Positions 10,168 through 21,774 are shown, numbered from the stretch's first letter. The stretch is DNA of 64,000 nucleotides from Pseudomonadota bacterium (GCA_027487795.1 JAIYCX010000039.1:248001-312000), one strand, 5' to 3'. Numbers and translations are program-made. The notes: generated by a model from the letters alone, not told the origin.

Positions 10168-13100
10168 ATGCCAAAGAGACAGGATATTAAAAAAATATTA
10201 ATAATTGGATCAGGTCCAATTGTTATCGGACAAGCTTGTGAATTTGATTATTCAGGTGTTCAAGCAGTTAAAGCATTAAAAGAAGAAGGTTACACAGTTA
10301 TTTTAGTTAACTCCAATCCGGCAACTATCATGACTGATCCTGATCTGGCTGATGCAACATATATTGAGCCGATTACTCCTGAATATATTGAAATGATTAT
10401 AGCAAAGGAGAGACCAGATGCGGTCTTGCCTACTATAGGTGGACAAACAGCATTAAACGTTACTTTAGAATTAGATGAATTAGGAATATTTGAAAAATAT
10501 GGAGTAGAATTAATTGGTGCAAATGTTCAAGCTATTAAATCTGCAGAAGATAGAGATGCATTTAAAAAAATAGCAGAAAAAGCAGGTCTTGATAATGCAT
10601 ATAGTATCTGTGTTACTACCTATGAAGAAGCTTATGCTGCTGTAAAAAAATTAGGTTATCCTTTTATAATACGTCCATCTAGAACTTTAGGTGGTAGTGG
10701 AGGAGGTGCAGTATATAGCGCTGATGAACTTGAAGTTAAGCTTAGGCGAGGTTTTGATGCTAGCCCAAATCATGAACTTTTACTTGAAGAATCTTTACTA
10801 GGATGGAAAGAAGTAGAGCTTGAAGTAATGAGAGATAAAGCAAATAATGCTGTAGTTATTTGCGGAATAGAAAATTTGGATCCAATGGGAGTGCATACGG
10901 GAGATTCAATTACCGTAGCTCCAATTCAAACTTTAACAGATAAAGAATATCAAGTATTAAGGGATAAAGCTTTAAGGCTTGTAAAAGAAATTGGTGTAGA
11001 TACTGGAGGTTGTAATGTTCAGTTTTCTATAGATCCAAAAACTGGTCGGCAAATAGTTATTGAAATGAATCCTCGGGTTTCAAGAAGTTCTGCTTTAGCA
11101 TCAAAGGCGACCGGATTTCCAATAGCTAAGATAGCTGCAAAACTAGCGGTAGGTTATACTCTTGACGAGTTGCCAAATGATATAACTAAGATGACACCTG
11201 CTTGCTTTGAGCCAAGCATTGATTATGTAGTAGTTAAAATACCTAGATTTACATTCGAAAAATTTCCAGTAGCTGATAGAGTTTTAGGAACTCAAATGAA
11301 GTCTGTAGGCGAAGCTATGGCAATAGGAAGAACTTTTCCTGAGGCCTTACAGAAAGCACTTAGATCCTTAGAAACAGGTAGGCAAGGACTTCTAGGTGGA
11401 AAAGAATCAAAATATGATAATTTAGACCAGTTACTTATTGATATTGCAGTTCCTACTGATAATAGGCTGTTTCTAGTTGGAAGAGCAATGGAGCTGGGTG
11501 CAACTGTTGAGCAAGTATTTCAAGCTACTAAAATAGATTATTGGTTTTTAAATGAAATTGATAAAATTATTAAAAAAGAAAATTCAGTCAAAGGAGTTGA
11601 ATTAGATTCATTACCTATAGAGACTTTAGTTGAGTTGAAAAAACTAGGAACTAGTGATCATAGATTAGCTCAGATTTTATCTTCTAAAACAAAAGTAAAA
11701 GAATCTGATATAAGAAAACTTAGGCATAAGAATTCGATCAGGCCTGTATATAAAACTGTTGATACTTGCGCTGCTGAATTTCAATCGTTTACTCCATATT
11801 TATATTCCACATATGATAGTCATTCAGATAGTAATGTTACAAATAATAAGAAAGTTATAATTTTAGGTGGTGGACCAAATAGGATAGGACAGGGTCTAGA
11901 GTTTGATTATTGTTGTGTTCATGCAGCAATGGCTTTAAGAGAAGCCGGTATAGAAACTATAATGGTAAATTGTAATCCTGAAACAGTATCAACGGATTAT
12001 GATACAAGCGATCGATTATACTTTGAGCCTTTAACACTTGAAGATGTATTAGAAATTATACATGTAGAAAAACCTTTTGGTGTAATAGTTCAGTACGGTG
12101 GACAAACTCCACTTAGGCTAAGTATGTTACTAAAAGATGAAGGAGTGCCAATAATAGGAACTTCTCCAGAAGCTATAGATACAACAGAAGATAGAAGAAA
12201 GTTTAGTGTACTTTTATCAAAAGTAGGTTTAATTCAAGCTGATTCTGGTACTGCGTCAACTATTGAAGAAGCTATCGATGTTTCTGTTAAGGTTGGTTTT
12301 CCATTAATGGTAAGACCTTCGTTTGTACTCGGCGGTAGAGCGATGGCTGTCGTTCATGATCGAGCAGAATTGGAAAGTTATATTGCTGAGAGTGTTGAGG
12401 TCTCTTATGATAGACCTGTACTACTTGATAGATTTTTAGATGATGCAATTGAAGTGGATGTTGATTCTATTTCAGATGGAAAGGAGCAAATGGTATGCGG
12501 AATTATTGAGCATATCGAGAGAGCAGGTATACATTCTGGTGATAGTTCTTTTATATTGCCTTCACAGAATCTATCTGCTGAACTAATAGAAGAAATTGAG
12601 GCTAGTACTAAAGCTCTTCTTAGAGATTGTAATGTACTTGGTCTAATGAATGTTCAATATGCAATTAGGAAAGGTCGAGTATATGTTTTGGAGGTAAATC
12701 CTCGTGCTTCTAGAAGCATTCCTTTTGTTTCGAAAGTAGTTGGAATCCCGTGGGCTAAAGTTGCTGCAAGAGTAATGGCAGGAGAATCATTAAAAGAATT
12801 AAGCGAACTAGGTATATATGGTGATTTAAACAAGTTTAGTAATTATCAGTCGGTAGCTTCTAAGCTTAATTATTTTGCTATTAAAGAGTCGGTTTTCCCG
12901 TTTATAAAATTTCCCGGAGTAGATGCTTTGTTAGGTCCTGAAATGAAGTCTACAGGGGAAGTCATGGGAATCGATACTACTGTGCCAGGTGCTTTTTTGA
13001 GAGCACAAGTAGCCTCATCTAATCCTCTGCCTACAAGTGGTAAAGTTTTTATTAGTGTTAAGGAGTCTGATAAAATTCATTGCGTTAATATGGCAAAAAG

Positions 13101-13455
13101 TTTGCTAGAATTAGGCTTTGAAATAATTGCGACGAAAGGTACTTCTGATTTTCTTTTAACTCATGGAATTAAATCTAAGTCCATTAATAAGGTAAGAGAA
13201 GGTTCGCCACATATTGTAGACTTAGTAAATGAAGGAGGAATTTCTTTAATCATTAATACTCCAGAAGGAACAGGACCATTACTTGATTCAAGGACTATTA
13301 GAAGTACTGCTATTGAACAAAGAATTCCATTATTTACTACTTTAGCTGCAGCTGAGCAGGCGGTTTCAGCAATGCAACTTAGATCATCTGAGGCGAAATT
13401 AGGATTAAGATATCCTTCGGGGGTATCTTCTATTCAGGAATATTTGGGTCGCTAG
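10168..13455 (+). CDS. carB: Carbamoyl-phosphate synthase large subunit
   Basis: Full-length 1095-residue synthetase with the duplicated ATP-grasp architecture. The first half begins [20 protein letters not shown] and the second half [20 protein letters not shown] near residue 560. A C-terminal MGS-like allosteric domain spans about residues 950-1075. It combines bicarbonate, ammonia and two ATP to make carbamoyl phosphate. It is the last gene of the pyr operon. Its final 26 coding bases overlap the end of the convergent PBP1B gene, with no intergenic terminator. Confidence 0.97.
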   Translation: MPKRQDIKKILIIGSGPIVIGQACEFDYSGVQAVKALKEEGYTVILVNSNPATIMTDPDLADATYIEPITPEYIEMIIAKERPDAVLPTIGGQTALNVTLELDELGIFEKYGVELIGANVQAIKSAEDRDAFKKIAEKAGLDNAYSICVTTYEEAYAAVKKLGYPFIIRPSRTLGGSGGGAVYSADELEVKLRRGFDASPNHELLLEESLLGWKEVELEVMRDKANNAVVICGIENLDPMGVHTGDSITVAPIQTLTDKEYQVLRDKALRLVKEIGVDTGGCNVQFSIDPKTGRQIVIEMNPRVSRSSALASKATGFPIAKIAAKLAVGYTLDELPNDITKMTPACFEPSIDYVVVKIPRFTFEKFPVADRVLGTQMKSVGEAMAIGRTFPEALQKALRSLETGRQGLLGGKESKYDNLDQLLIDIAVPTDNRLFLVGRAMELGATVEQVFQATKIDYWFLNEIDKIIKKENSVKGVELDSLPIETLVELKKLGTSDHRLAQILSSKTKVKESDIRKLRHKNSIRPVYKTVDTCAAEFQSFTPYLYSTYDSHSDSNVTNNKKVIILGGGPNRIGQGLEFDYCCVHAAMALREAGIETIMVNCNPETVSTDYDTSDRLYFEPLTLEDVLEIIHVEKPFGVIVQYGGQTPLRLSMLLKDEGVPIIGTSPEAIDTTEDRRKFSVLLSKVGLIQADSGTASTIEEAIDVSVKVGFPLMVRPSFVLGGRAMAVVHDRAELESYIAESVEVSYDRPVLLDRFLDDAIEVDVDSISDGKEQMVCGIIEHIERAGIHSGDSSFILPSQNLSAELIEEIEASTKALLRDCNVLGLMNVQYAIRKGRVYVLEVNPRASRSIPFVSKVVGIPWAKVAARVMAGESLKELSELGIYGDLNKFSNYQSVASKLNYFAIKESVFPFIKFPGVDALLGPEMKSTGEVMGIDTTVPGAFLRAQVASSNPLPTSGKVFISVKESDKIHCVNMAKSLLELGFEIIATKGTSDFLLTHGIKSKSINKVREGSPHIVDLVNEGGISLIINTPEGTGPLLDSRTIRSTAIEQRIPLFTTLAAAEQAVSAMQLRSSEAKLGLRYPSGVSSIQEYLGR

Positions 13456-15862
13456 TTGTCTTACTAGAGTTACTGTGAATCGGACAATCTGTAAGTGGTT
13501 CAGTACCATTTACAAATATTTCACTTTTAATTAATTCGTGAGGACACTGCTTAGTCGCTATTAGTCTAGATGATGAATCAATCTGTTTACTAATAACCGA
13601 CTCTGGCTGCAGGAACTCCAAATCTGGTTCATAGTTACTTATACAATTATAATAAGCTGCCCATATGGGAGCAGCTGCCTCAGCTCCTGTAAGTTTTAAA
13701 GCTCTATTTGAATCAAAGCCTACCCATACGACTGCTAATATTCTTGGAGAAAAACCAACAAACCATGAATCTCTTCCATCATTTGTCGTACCAGTTTTAC
13801 CAGCAATATCACCAGTTACTCCCATTCTTCTGATCACTTGACCAGTTCCATTATTTACCGCACTTCTTAAAATATCAATCAATACATAAACTGGGCCTTC
13901 GCTAGCGATTCTCTCTTCAAAAATATTTTTCTGTGATACAAGATCAGTACTTGAGGCATCAAGAACGTGTAAATATGGTTTTAGATTCCTTCTAATACCT
14001 CCATTTGCTAAAATTGAATAAGCTTTTGCTAGCTCTAAAGATGAAACTTCACCTGCGCCAAGTGCTAGTGAGGGGACTTCGGGTAACCCTTTTCCAAATC
14101 CAAATAACTCACCAGTCTTCGCTACGTTTTTTATTCCAACTTTTTGCGCTATTTGAATGGTCGGAATATTAAGTGACTTTGATAATGCTTCTCTTAATGT
14201 TACTTCTCCTCTGTATTCTTCATCATAGTTTTTAGGATTCCAAGTGCCACCAGGTATATTAATAGAAATTGGCTCATCTACTAATATACTAGTAGTTCTG
14301 GCAGTTCTATATTGATTTAGTGATCCATCTAATGCCGTTAAATAAACAAATGGTTTAAAAGTTGACCCAGGCTGTCTAGAAGCTAATGAAATTCTATCAA
14401 ACTGACTATCAGAGAAATCTCTGCCTCCTACCCAAGCTCTAACTTCACCACTAGAAGGAATAACAGAAATAAGTGATGCTTGTAATGGTTCTTTAACTTT
14501 TCTTATCCATGGATGCGACTTCTCAATATTTTTTAGACCATTTGCAACAGCATTTTCTGCGCAAATTTGATATTCTAAATCAAGACCAGTCATTATTCTG
14601 AGAGAATCTTTGATCTCACCTGACTTATTTATTAAAGTAGTAATTTCCCTTTGTAGATAATCAACAAAATATGGAGCGATTCTTCTTGTTCTGCTTGCAT
14701 CTAAAATAGTAATTTTTTCTGTTATAGCTTTTTCATATTGATCTTTATTTATCTCTCCTAATTCGAACATGCGATCTAAGACTACTTTTTGTCTTTCCTT
14801 GCAGCGCTCAAAATTTCTTCTAGGTGAGTAATTTGTAGGAGCCTTAATAATACCAGCAAGCATTGCAGCTTCAGCTAATGTGATGTCAGAGACATCTTTG
14901 CCAAAAAAAGTATCACTTGCTTCACCAAAACCATGTATTGCAAATCTTCCTTCTTGACCTAAAAATATTTCATTAAGATACATTTCAAAAATTTGATTTT
15001 TTGAATATCCCATCTCTATAAGTAAAGCGGCTATAGCCTCTTTGGCCTTACGTAAAATACTTCGTTCAGGAGAAAAGAATAAGTTTTTAGCTAATTGTTG
15101 TGTAATTGTTGAGCCACCTTGAATTACTTTCCCTGCTTTAAAATTAGTTATTGAGGCTCTGATTACTGCAATTGGATTGATGCCAAAATGATAATAAAAA
15201 TGTTCATCTTCAATGGCCATTACGGCATCTTTCAAAAAATGACTAAATTCATTTAATTTTTTTGATTGAGAAGCTTTTTCTGAAGAATTTCCTAATACTG
15301 ATAGAACTTCGGATTCTAACCATAGATTATTTATATTTGTATTGTAAATTAAATCAGTTAAGTTTGAGATTTGATTGCTTGAGGTTAGAGATATCTTATA
15401 TAGACCTGCTTTTTGGTCGGTATCAGGGTTTATAAAGGATTGTCTTATATATATTGAAATACCATCACTTGAAATTTGGTATTCTCCTTCCTTGGATGGC
15501 CTTGAAGATACTTCTCGATAATTTAGGCGATTTAGTCTAGAAAGTAGATTTGTGTCTTTTAATGATCTACCTAATTCTATGGCAAAAGGCCTAGTTAATA
15601 CTACAGAGGAGGAAGCTAATTTCTTCTGATTTAACAGAGATCTTACTTCTTGGCGTAAAAAAATCGAACTAATAAAAATTATGCAAACAAGAAGTAGAAA
15701 CAAAAAAAATAAACCTCTTATGAATCTAAAAAGGAAAAAACTTTTATTAGTTAGTTTGTCCTCATTAGTTAAAGTAGGTTTTTGATCTTTAATTAATGAT
15801 CCAGTTTTTCTTCTTTCTGAGACTTTATTTGGTCTTTTATAATTTTCATTTCTATTTTTCAT
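13430..15862 (-). CDS. mrcB: Bifunctional penicillin-binding protein 1B (glycosyltransferase/transpeptidase)
   Basis: Polymerises and cross-links peptidoglycan in the periplasm, anchored by one membrane segment at about residues 45-68 after a basic cytoplasmic tail. A UB2H-like region (about 80-170, with LNRLNYREV and GEYQIS) identifies the PBP1B branch. The GT51 domain shows [13 protein letters not shown] and [12 protein letters not shown]. The transpeptidase has the SxxK serine in PGSTFKPF (about 496), the SLN motif in KSLNIPTIQ and [18 protein letters not shown] (about 689). Its 3' end overlaps carB tail to tail. UB2H binds the lipoprotein LpoB in E. coli; no lpoB is recognisable here. Confidence 0.9.
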   Translation of the reverse strand: MKNRNENYKRPNKVSERRKTGSLIKDQKPTLTNEDKLTNKSFFLFRFIRGLFFLFLLLVCIIFISSIFLRQEVRSLLNQKKLASSSVVLTRPFAIELGRSLKDTNLLSRLNRLNYREVSSRPSKEGEYQISSDGISIYIRQSFINPDTDQKAGLYKISLTSSNQISNLTDLIYNTNINNLWLESEVLSVLGNSSEKASQSKKLNEFSHFLKDAVMAIEDEHFYYHFGINPIAVIRASITNFKAGKVIQGGSTITQQLAKNLFFSPERSILRKAKEAIAALLIEMGYSKNQIFEMYLNEIFLGQEGRFAIHGFGEASDTFFGKDVSDITLAEAAMLAGIIKAPTNYSPRRNFERCKERQKVVLDRMFELGEINKDQYEKAITEKITILDASRTRRIAPYFVDYLQREITTLINKSGEIKDSLRIMTGLDLEYQICAENAVANGLKNIEKSHPWIRKVKEPLQASLISVIPSSGEVRAWVGGRDFSDSQFDRISLASRQPGSTFKPFVYLTALDGSLNQYRTARTTSILVDEPISINIPGGTWNPKNYDEEYRGEVTLREALSKSLNIPTIQIAQKVGIKNVAKTGELFGFGKGLPEVPSLALGAGEVSSLELAKAYSILANGGIRRNLKPYLHVLDASSTDLVSQKNIFEERIASEGPVYVLIDILRSAVNNGTGQVIRRMGVTGDIAGKTGTTNDGRDSWFVGFSPRILAVVWVGFDSNRALKLTGAEAAAPIWAAYYNCISNYEPDLEFLQPESVISKQIDSSSRLIATKQCPHELIKSEIFVNGTEPLTDCPIHSNSSKTTSDPNIPE

Positions 15863-15978
15863 TTCTTAGATAATACCCAAAATTAAGACTTTAAACACTA
15901 CTTTTAGGTGCTAAATTCTTGGACTTGGAGCTTGTTATGTAATAGACTTCATAAGAGTTATCCTTTTATAGCAGTTTT

Positions 15979-16626
15979 ATGATATCGAGAATTAAGGGAA
16001 TTTTAATAGATAAATTTAACGGTATTTTGACTGTCGATGTCTCTGGAGTCGGTTATGAAATTATAACTTCACCTTACGTATCTTCTACACTCAAACAAGA
16101 TGAGGAAGTAAGTTTAATAGTTTATACTGATGTTAGAGAAAATGCGATAACATTATTTGGTTTTAGTTCCAGAGTAGAAAAACAATCTTTCATGTTGCTA
16201 AAGAAAGTCAAAGGAATTGGTTCAAAACTTGCTCTTGCCATTTTATCAGTATTAAGACCTGAGGAGTTAATGGCTGCTATAGGGAATTCAGATACTAAAC
16301 TTTTAACTACAGTATCTGGAGTAGGAAAAAAATCTGCAGAAAGAATTATTGTCGAACTTAGAGAAGCAGTAAGCGAATTTGTCCAAGAATCTACTTTAGA
16401 GCAATTTGCAGATATTCATTATTCTAGTAAGTTTTCAAAAGCAATAAAAGAAAATTTTACTAATTTATCAGATAAGATTGCAATAGATGCATGTTTAGCA
16501 CTAGAGAAATTAGGATTTAGCTCTGATAAATCACAACAAAGTATAATAGAGGCCCTCACTAAATCATCTAATTCGATTAGTACCTCTGGAGATTTAGTTA
16601 GAGTTTCATTATCTTTGATGAGGTAA
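15979..16626 (+). CDS. ruvA: Holliday junction DNA helicase subunit RuvA
   Basis: Tetrameric junction-binding subunit of the RuvAB branch-migration complex. It shows the OB-fold start [12 protein letters not shown], the two helix-hairpin-helix motifs [15 protein letters not shown] and [17 protein letters not shown], and a C-terminal domain III that contacts RuvB. The 215 residues match the family. ruvB follows two bases after the stop, the usual ruvAB arrangement; ruvC is not next to it. The upstream 116 bases are shared with the divergent PBP1B gene and must hold both promoters. Confidence 0.95.
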   Translation: MISRIKGILIDKFNGILTVDVSGVGYEIITSPYVSSTLKQDEEVSLIVYTDVRENAITLFGFSSRVEKQSFMLLKKVKGIGSKLALAILSVLRPEELMAAIGNSDTKLLTTVSGVGKKSAERIIVELREAVSEFVQESTLEQFADIHYSSKFSKAIKENFTNLSDKIAIDACLALEKLGFSSDKSQQSIIEALTKSSNSISTSGDLVRVSLSLMR

Positions 16627-16628
16627 TT

Positions 16629-17666
16629 TTGAAAATACAAACAAATCCACAAGAAGAAAATTTTGAAATTTCGTCTAGAACTTTAACTCCGGTAGAAAGA
16701 GAAGAAGATTACCAACAGAAGTCTCTTAGACCGAGGTCTTTATCGGAATATATAGGGCAAGAAAAATTAAAAGATCATATTTCCTTAGCATTAAGTGCAG
16801 CTAAGAGTAGAAAAGAGCCGCTTGATCATATCTTGCTTCATGGTCCTCCTGGATTAGGTAAGACTACCTTAGCTGCTGTCATCGCTAGCGAAATGGGAGT
16901 TTCTTTTAGATCAACTTCTGGACCTGTTTTAGAGAGAGCGGGTGATTTAGCCGCAATACTGTCTGGTTTAGAAGAAAATGATGTTTTATTTATAGATGAA
17001 ATCCATAGACTTCCAAGAGTAGTAGAAGAGATTCTTTATCCTGCTATGGAAGACTTTCAAATTGATATCATCATAGGTCAGGGGCCAGCCGCAAGATCTG
17101 TTAAAATTGATATTAAACCGTTTACTCTAGTAGCTGCCACAACTAGGACTGGCTCACTGACTGCGCCATTAAGAGATAGGTTTGGTATAGTGGAAAGATT
17201 TGATTTTTATGAAGTAAGTGAACTTTCCACAATAACTATAAGATCGGCAGGAATCTTAGATGTTAAAATAGATTCGGCAGGAGCTAATCAAATAGCATCT
17301 AGGTCACGCGGTACTCCTCGTATTGCAAACCGTCTACTTAAACGCGCAAGGGATTATGCAGAGCAAAGAGCAGATTCTATTATTACTGATGATGTTGCTA
17401 ATAGTGCACTTAACTTATTAGACATAGATTCAAATGGATTAGATAAAATGGATCGAATGATTTTATCAGCTATCGTCGAAATGTTTGATGGCGGCCCTGT
17501 TGGTATCGAAACAATTTCAGCTGCACTTGGAGAGGAGAAAACTACAATAGAGGATGTTTACGAGCCTTATCTTTTGCAAAATGGTTTTCTTAAAAGAACT
17601 CCAAGAGGTAGAGAAGCTACTTCTAAAGCGATTGACTATTTAAATAAAAGACAAGGCACGCTTTAG
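16629..17666 (+). CDS. ruvB: Holliday junction DNA helicase motor RuvB
   Basis: AAA+ ATPase that drives branch migration. Walker A is [14 protein letters not shown] (about residue 70), Walker B is [15 protein letters not shown], sensor 1 is [19 protein letters not shown], and a C-terminal winged helix includes [16 protein letters not shown]. The 345 residues are standard. The gene starts with TTG two bases after the ruvA stop; the [16 protein letters not shown] segment of the family lies about 30 residues in, which supports this start. Confidence 0.96.
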   Translation: MKIQTNPQEENFEISSRTLTPVEREEDYQQKSLRPRSLSEYIGQEKLKDHISLALSAAKSRKEPLDHILLHGPPGLGKTTLAAVIASEMGVSFRSTSGPVLERAGDLAAILSGLEENDVLFIDEIHRLPRVVEEILYPAMEDFQIDIIIGQGPAARSVKIDIKPFTLVAATTRTGSLTAPLRDRFGIVERFDFYEVSELSTITIRSAGILDVKIDSAGANQIASRSRGTPRIANRLLKRARDYAEQRADSIITDDVANSALNLLDIDSNGLDKMDRMILSAIVEMFDGGPVGIETISAALGEEKTTIEDVYEPYLLQNGFLKRTPRGREATSKAIDYLNKRQGTL

Positions 17667-17669
17667 TTT

Positions 17670-19874
17670 GTGATCCCTCAATACTTAAAGAAATTATATT
17701 ACGTACTAATTCCTTTGGCGGTTACTATATTAGCTATCGTGTCAAGTTTGGAATTGCAACGTTCTTATCCAATCGTAAAGGGTGAGGATGGAGTAGAAAG
17801 TAATCTAGGTTTTGTAGTTTTAATTAATCTTAACATTATAGCAGTGATGATCCTTGGATTTATGGTCATCAGAAATATCGTTAAATTAATATTAGATAGA
17901 AGAAGAAATATATTAGGTGCAAGATTAAAGACACGTCTAGTATTAGCTTTTATGCTTCTTTCTCTTGTTCCAACGACATTATTGTTTTTAGCAGCTAAAG
18001 GTATGGTTGAAGGTGTTTTTCAAGACTGGTTCTCTCCAAAAGTCGAAATGGCCCTTAATAGCTCTAAATTAGTAGCAAAGAATTACTTTGAAGTATTAGA
18101 GAAAGATAATTTAAACTATTCAGCCTCTCTTTCTAAGCATTTAATAAAAATTATTCCTAATAATATAAAAAATAATAACGATAGTATTGCTGACTTTATT
18201 AAAAAACATGAAGATCTTGTTGTTGAAAAAGAGATGTCAGTTTCGATATTTAGACCTGATTTAGAATTAATTTTGACAATAGGTGAGTCTCTATCAATTG
18301 ATGATCCACTATTTAATTTAGAGAAAATAAAAGAAGTTTTTCAAAACAAAATTCCAATTTCCTCACCTGAGAGGATTGGCGATAGAGAATTTCTTAGAAT
18401 TTATTCTTATGTTGATTTAGGCAATAATCCTCTTGTTATGGTGACAACAAAGCAAGTTCAATTGTCTATGACTCAAGCTTTAAGTACTATTCTGACCGCT
18501 GCCGATGAGTATAGAAATTTTAAATCTTATAGAAAGCCTCTAGATTCAGGTTTTTTTTCAAGTCTAATAGTCGTTACATTACTTATAGTATTTGCAGCAA
18601 TCTCAGTTGGTTTTTTTATCGCTAGAGGACTAACTGTGCCAATAGGCTTGTTAGCAAAAGGAACAGAGCAGGTAGCTCATGGTAATTTAAATTTTCATAT
18701 CCCTGAATTTGGAGATGATGAATTAACTATACTAGTAAGATCATTTAATAAAATGACAAGCGATTTAAAAGAAACTACTGGGGAATTAATAGCTAGACGT
18801 ACGTATATAGAAACAATTTTAGCGAATGTCGGAGTTGGAGTATTATCTTTATCTAGTAATGGAGAAGTTACTACTGTCAATAATTCTACATTCGAAATAT
18901 TAGATATGGATTCGACCTCTAATGTTTTAAGAAGTAATTTTAAGGAAACGTTTCCTGAGCAATTTGTGCAATTAGTAGAAGAAATTAAATCAAGAAGCTT
19001 ACGTGGTAAGAGTGATCAGGTAGCAAAGATCAGAATTTATAATGGGAAGAATGGTACAAAGAATCTTCAAATTGTAATTACTAAAATGGTAGAGGATACT
19101 AAGAAAGTTGATCTAGGTTTGGTTATTTTAGTTGATGATTTGACTGAAATAGATAAGGCACAAAGAATGATCGCTTGGCAAGAAGTTGCGAAAAGAATGG
19201 CACATGAAATTAAAAATCCTCTTACACCTATAAGACTTAGCGCTGAAAGAATTTTACGGATGAAAAATAAATCGACTAAAATCAATGGAGAGAGTAGTTT
19301 TTCTTTAGAGGAACAAGATTTAATCAACGAGACTACTTCAGTTATAATGCAGCAAGTAGAACATTTAAGAATTCTAGTTAACGAATTTTCGGAATTTGCG
19401 AGGCTTCCAAAATCAGAACTTTTACCGGGATCTATAACACCTATCATTAGCAGGGTTATTGATACATATAGTACAACTCATCCGGATATCATTTTTGAAT
19501 TTGTGTGTGGTAACATTATTCCTGAAGTTTTATTTGATAGTCATCAAATCGAAAGAGTTTTAATTAATCTTATTGATAATTCTATTTTCTCGTTACAGTC
19601 TTTGACTCAACCAGTTAAAAAAATAATAGTTTCGATTGGTGTAAATTCCTCTATTAATAATATAATATTAGAAATTATCGATAACGGTATTGGTGTTTCT
19701 GACGTTGATAAACGCAGACTTTTTGAACCATATTTTTCTACAAAATCCTCAGGTACAGGATTAGGGTTAGCGATTGTTAAAAGCGTAGTATCTGATCATA
19801 ACGGATTTATAAGAGTTTCTGATACTCCAGGTGGAGGACTTACTGTGAGGATAGAATTGCCAACTTTAACTTAA
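17670..19874 (+). CDS. NtrY-like membrane sensor histidine kinase
   Basis: This 734-residue kinase has three N-terminal membrane segments (about 9-29, 48-70 and 90-112), an extracytoplasmic region to about 295 and a fourth segment (about 297-320). A HAMP domain (TVPIGLLAKGTEQVAHGNL), a PAS-like domain, HisKA with the phospho-accepting His in AKRMAHEIKNPLTPIRL (about 512) and a HATPase with NLIDNSIF, DNGIGV and GTGLGLAIVKS follow. This order and the HEIKNPLTPI box match NtrY of the NtrYX systems. It starts at GTG four bases after ruvB. No response regulator is adjacent, so its partner must be elsewhere. Confidence 0.85.
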   Translation: MIPQYLKKLYYVLIPLAVTILAIVSSLELQRSYPIVKGEDGVESNLGFVVLINLNIIAVMILGFMVIRNIVKLILDRRRNILGARLKTRLVLAFMLLSLVPTTLLFLAAKGMVEGVFQDWFSPKVEMALNSSKLVAKNYFEVLEKDNLNYSASLSKHLIKIIPNNIKNNNDSIADFIKKHEDLVVEKEMSVSIFRPDLELILTIGESLSIDDPLFNLEKIKEVFQNKIPISSPERIGDREFLRIYSYVDLGNNPLVMVTTKQVQLSMTQALSTILTAADEYRNFKSYRKPLDSGFFSSLIVVTLLIVFAAISVGFFIARGLTVPIGLLAKGTEQVAHGNLNFHIPEFGDDELTILVRSFNKMTSDLKETTGELIARRTYIETILANVGVGVLSLSSNGEVTTVNNSTFEILDMDSTSNVLRSNFKETFPEQFVQLVEEIKSRSLRGKSDQVAKIRIYNGKNGTKNLQIVITKMVEDTKKVDLGLVILVDDLTEIDKAQRMIAWQEVAKRMAHEIKNPLTPIRLSAERILRMKNKSTKINGESSFSLEEQDLINETTSVIMQQVEHLRILVNEFSEFARLPKSELLPGSITPIISRVIDTYSTTHPDIIFEFVCGNIIPEVLFDSHQIERVLINLIDNSIFSLQSLTQPVKKIIVSIGVNSSINNIILEIIDNGIGVSDVDKRRLFEPYFSTKSSGTGLGLAIVKSVVSDHNGFIRVSDTPGGGLTVRIELPTLT

Positions 19875-20116
19875 TCCTCTGACTCATCATATAAATTCTG
19901 ATTATTTTCTATTAAACCTTTATATTTATAGCGTTTAATAATTGTAAATATTGTTATCCCACAAATAATTGTAATGAAATAAGTCTCCACCCACCATAAG
20001 GTACTATATGATTCTGTAGGAAATAATTTTTTAAGTAGATAGAAGCATAGCAAGACAATAGCCCATGAAGGTCCTAAGTAAGGCTCGTTCTCTTCTATTT
20101 CTCTGGATTTGTACAT
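19871..20116 (-). CDS. Small two-helix membrane protein, unknown function
   Basis: An 81-residue product with two hydrophobic segments (about residues 17-31 and 43-60), a basic cytoplasmic-type stretch (IKRYKYK) and an acidic tail. It overlaps the end of the sensor kinase gene by four bases in the tail-to-tail direction, a tight fit typical of real convergent genes. No family recognised. Its upstream region is shared with fliD. Confidence 0.5.
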   Translation of the reverse strand: MYKSREIEENEPYLGPSWAIVLLCFYLLKKLFPTESYSTLWWVETYFITIICGITIFTIIKRYKYKGLIENNQNLYDESED

Positions 20117-20217
20117 TATTTTACTTTAAATTCTATGTATAGATCTTCAGTAATGGTCTTACTTTAATACTAATCAACAACCTTATCAAATTATATTTCG
20201 ACTGTAGATCTAAAATC

Positions 20218-20245
20218 TAAAGTAAAATCATTTAAGTGTCGATTA
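20218..20245 (+). promoter_or_regulatory. Putative sigma-28 (FliA-type) promoter of fliD
   Basis: TAAAG at 20218-20222 resembles the sigma-28 -35 element. GTCGATTA at 20238-20245 matches six of eight bases of the GCCGATAA -10 element, after a 16-base spacer counted from TAAA (consensus 15). It lies about 90 bases before fliD, a late flagellar gene in the usual hierarchy. No sigma-28 gene is in the window. Confidence 0.42.
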
Positions 20246-20275
20246 AAAACTCAGGATGAGGCAGGTGTGGGCTTG

Positions 20276-20295
20276 ATTAATCTAATTAGATTAAT
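20276..20295. repeat. Perfect 20-base palindrome in the fliD leader
   Basis: ATTAATCTAATTAGATTAAT reads the same on both strands. It lies between the putative sigma-28 promoter and the fliD ATG, 39 bases before the start codon. It could be an operator for a dimeric regulator or an RNA hairpin near the ribosome-binding site. A chance palindrome in A+T-rich DNA is less likely at 20 bases but cannot be excluded. Confidence 0.6.
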
Positions 20296-20334
20296 TAGGA
20301 AAGATGGACCCAAGGAAAAAAGGGTAATGTTATT

Positions 20335-21714
20335 ATGGCTATAGCACAGTTTTCAGGTTTAGCGTCGGGGATAGATTCCTCAGCTTTGATAGATGCAATA
20401 ATTGCGGCTAAACAAAAAAGAAACGATCTAAGAAAGACACAAATTGAAGAGATTCAAAAAGAATCTGAGTCTGTAGTAGAATTTAAATCTAAAGTATCTG
20501 CACTAAGTGATTTAATAGATAAATTTAGAACTGCAAACGGTGGAGGAGTATCGAAAAAATCTACAACCTCCGATTCTACAGTTTTAACTTCTGCAGCTTC
20601 AGCCAGTGCTATTAATGCTACTTATTCTGTTACAGTAACTTCAGTTGCAGATAGCGCCACTGGTTCTTTTGATGCCGCATACACTTCTGATACATCTACG
20701 ATATCAGCATTAGGTGGAAATATAACTGTAACAGTAGGAACTGGAGCAAGTCAGACTGTCATAACTCAGGCTGTAGCGGCAGGTTCTACTACATTAGCAG
20801 GATTTGTTACTGAATTTAATTCAAATTCCTCAGCCTCAGGTAAGGTAGTTGCTAGTGCTGTAAATATAGGAACAACTGATTCACCATCATATCGATTACT
20901 ATTTACGACTTTAGAGAGCGGTGTAGATGAGGGAACATTAGCTCTCAGCAGCTCAACTGCTGAGTTAACTGCAACTACTATAGATCAAGCTAGTGATTCG
21001 GTATTTTCTATAGGCGGAATAGGTTCTTCAATTACTCGTTCAACTACTAATATCTCTGATGTTTTAACTGGTGTATCTTTCTCTTTAGTTGACACAGGTA
21101 GTGCGAATATTACTGTTTCTAACGATGCAGATTCAAGTTTGTCTAGTTTTAAAGAAATAATTGAAGCTTACAACGAATTAATACAATATGTAAATGAGAA
21201 TAACGTAGTTGATAGAGTTCAAGGTGATAGTTCAGGTAAGAGTGTATTTGCATCATTAGCTAAAGCAACTGTTGATAATGATTTTATAAGTGCTTTTAGA
21301 AGTGCAATGAGTTCTGCTAATGCAAGTGGAGGAACGTCTGTAACTATTTTTGCAGAATTAGGCGTATTAACTAATAGAGATGGAACTTTAGAGTTAAAGG
21401 AAGATAAATTTAAAGCTGCTGTTCAAGCAGATCCTACCGGTGCGACAGGTGTATTAAATAGTTTTGCAGATAGTGTAGCTGGTGTCGATGGATTTATTTA
21501 TCAATATACCAAAGTAGGTGGTTTATTTGATATTGCCGTAACTTCTAACAATGGTCAGATCGAGAATATCACTGCAGCTATTGAGCAGTTGAATAGACAA
21601 ACAGATAAAATTAAGGAGTCCCTAACTATGACTTTTGCGAGGCTTGAAAGTGTTACTTCTAAGCTTCAAAGTCAGCAACAAGGATTAACATCGGCATTAG
21701 CAGGGCTACAATAG
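20335..21714 (+). CDS. fliD: Flagellar hook-associated protein 2 (filament cap)
   Basis: Forms the cap at the filament tip under which flagellin monomers insert. The N-terminus (AQFSGLASGIDSSALIDAII) is the diagnostic FliD_N motif. A Ser/Thr/Ala-rich middle region follows, and the C-terminal FliD_C region ends with a heptad-like helix (INRQTDKIKES-type, about 410-455). The 459 residues match the family. The many Ser and Thr residues could be glycosylation sites given the glycosyltransferases downstream. fliS follows 99 bases later. Confidence 0.93.
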   Translation: MAIAQFSGLASGIDSSALIDAIIAAKQKRNDLRKTQIEEIQKESESVVEFKSKVSALSDLIDKFRTANGGGVSKKSTTSDSTVLTSAASASAINATYSVTVTSVADSATGSFDAAYTSDTSTISALGGNITVTVGTGASQTVITQAVAAGSTTLAGFVTEFNSNSSASGKVVASAVNIGTTDSPSYRLLFTTLESGVDEGTLALSSSTAELTATTIDQASDSVFSIGGIGSSITRSTTNISDVLTGVSFSLVDTGSANITVSNDADSSLSSFKEIIEAYNELIQYVNENNVVDRVQGDSSGKSVFASLAKATVDNDFISAFRSAMSSANASGGTSVTIFAELGVLTNRDGTLELKEDKFKAAVQADPTGATGVLNSFADSVAGVDGFIYQYTKVGGLFDIAVTSNNGQIENITAAIEQLNRQTDKIKESLTMTFARLESVTSKLQSQQQGLTSALAGLQ

Positions 21715-21747
21715 GTCATAAAATAGATTGGGAAATTAAAATGAGTT

Positions 21748-21774
21748 TAAGTTTTATCACTATTCGTTCGATAT
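21748..21774 (+). promoter_or_regulatory. Putative sigma-28-like promoter of fliS
   Basis: TAAGTTTT at 21748-21755 matches six of eight bases of the TAAAGTTT -35 consensus. After exactly 11 bases, TTCGATAT at 21767-21774 shares the CGATA core of the -10 element. It ends 39 bases before the fliS start. The fliD promoter candidate has a similar CGATTA core, which gives mutual support. Confidence 0.35.

Noticed and set aside
19067..19447. Minus-strand open frame of 126 residues
   Set aside because: Lies opposite the PAS and HisKA domains of the sensor kinase.
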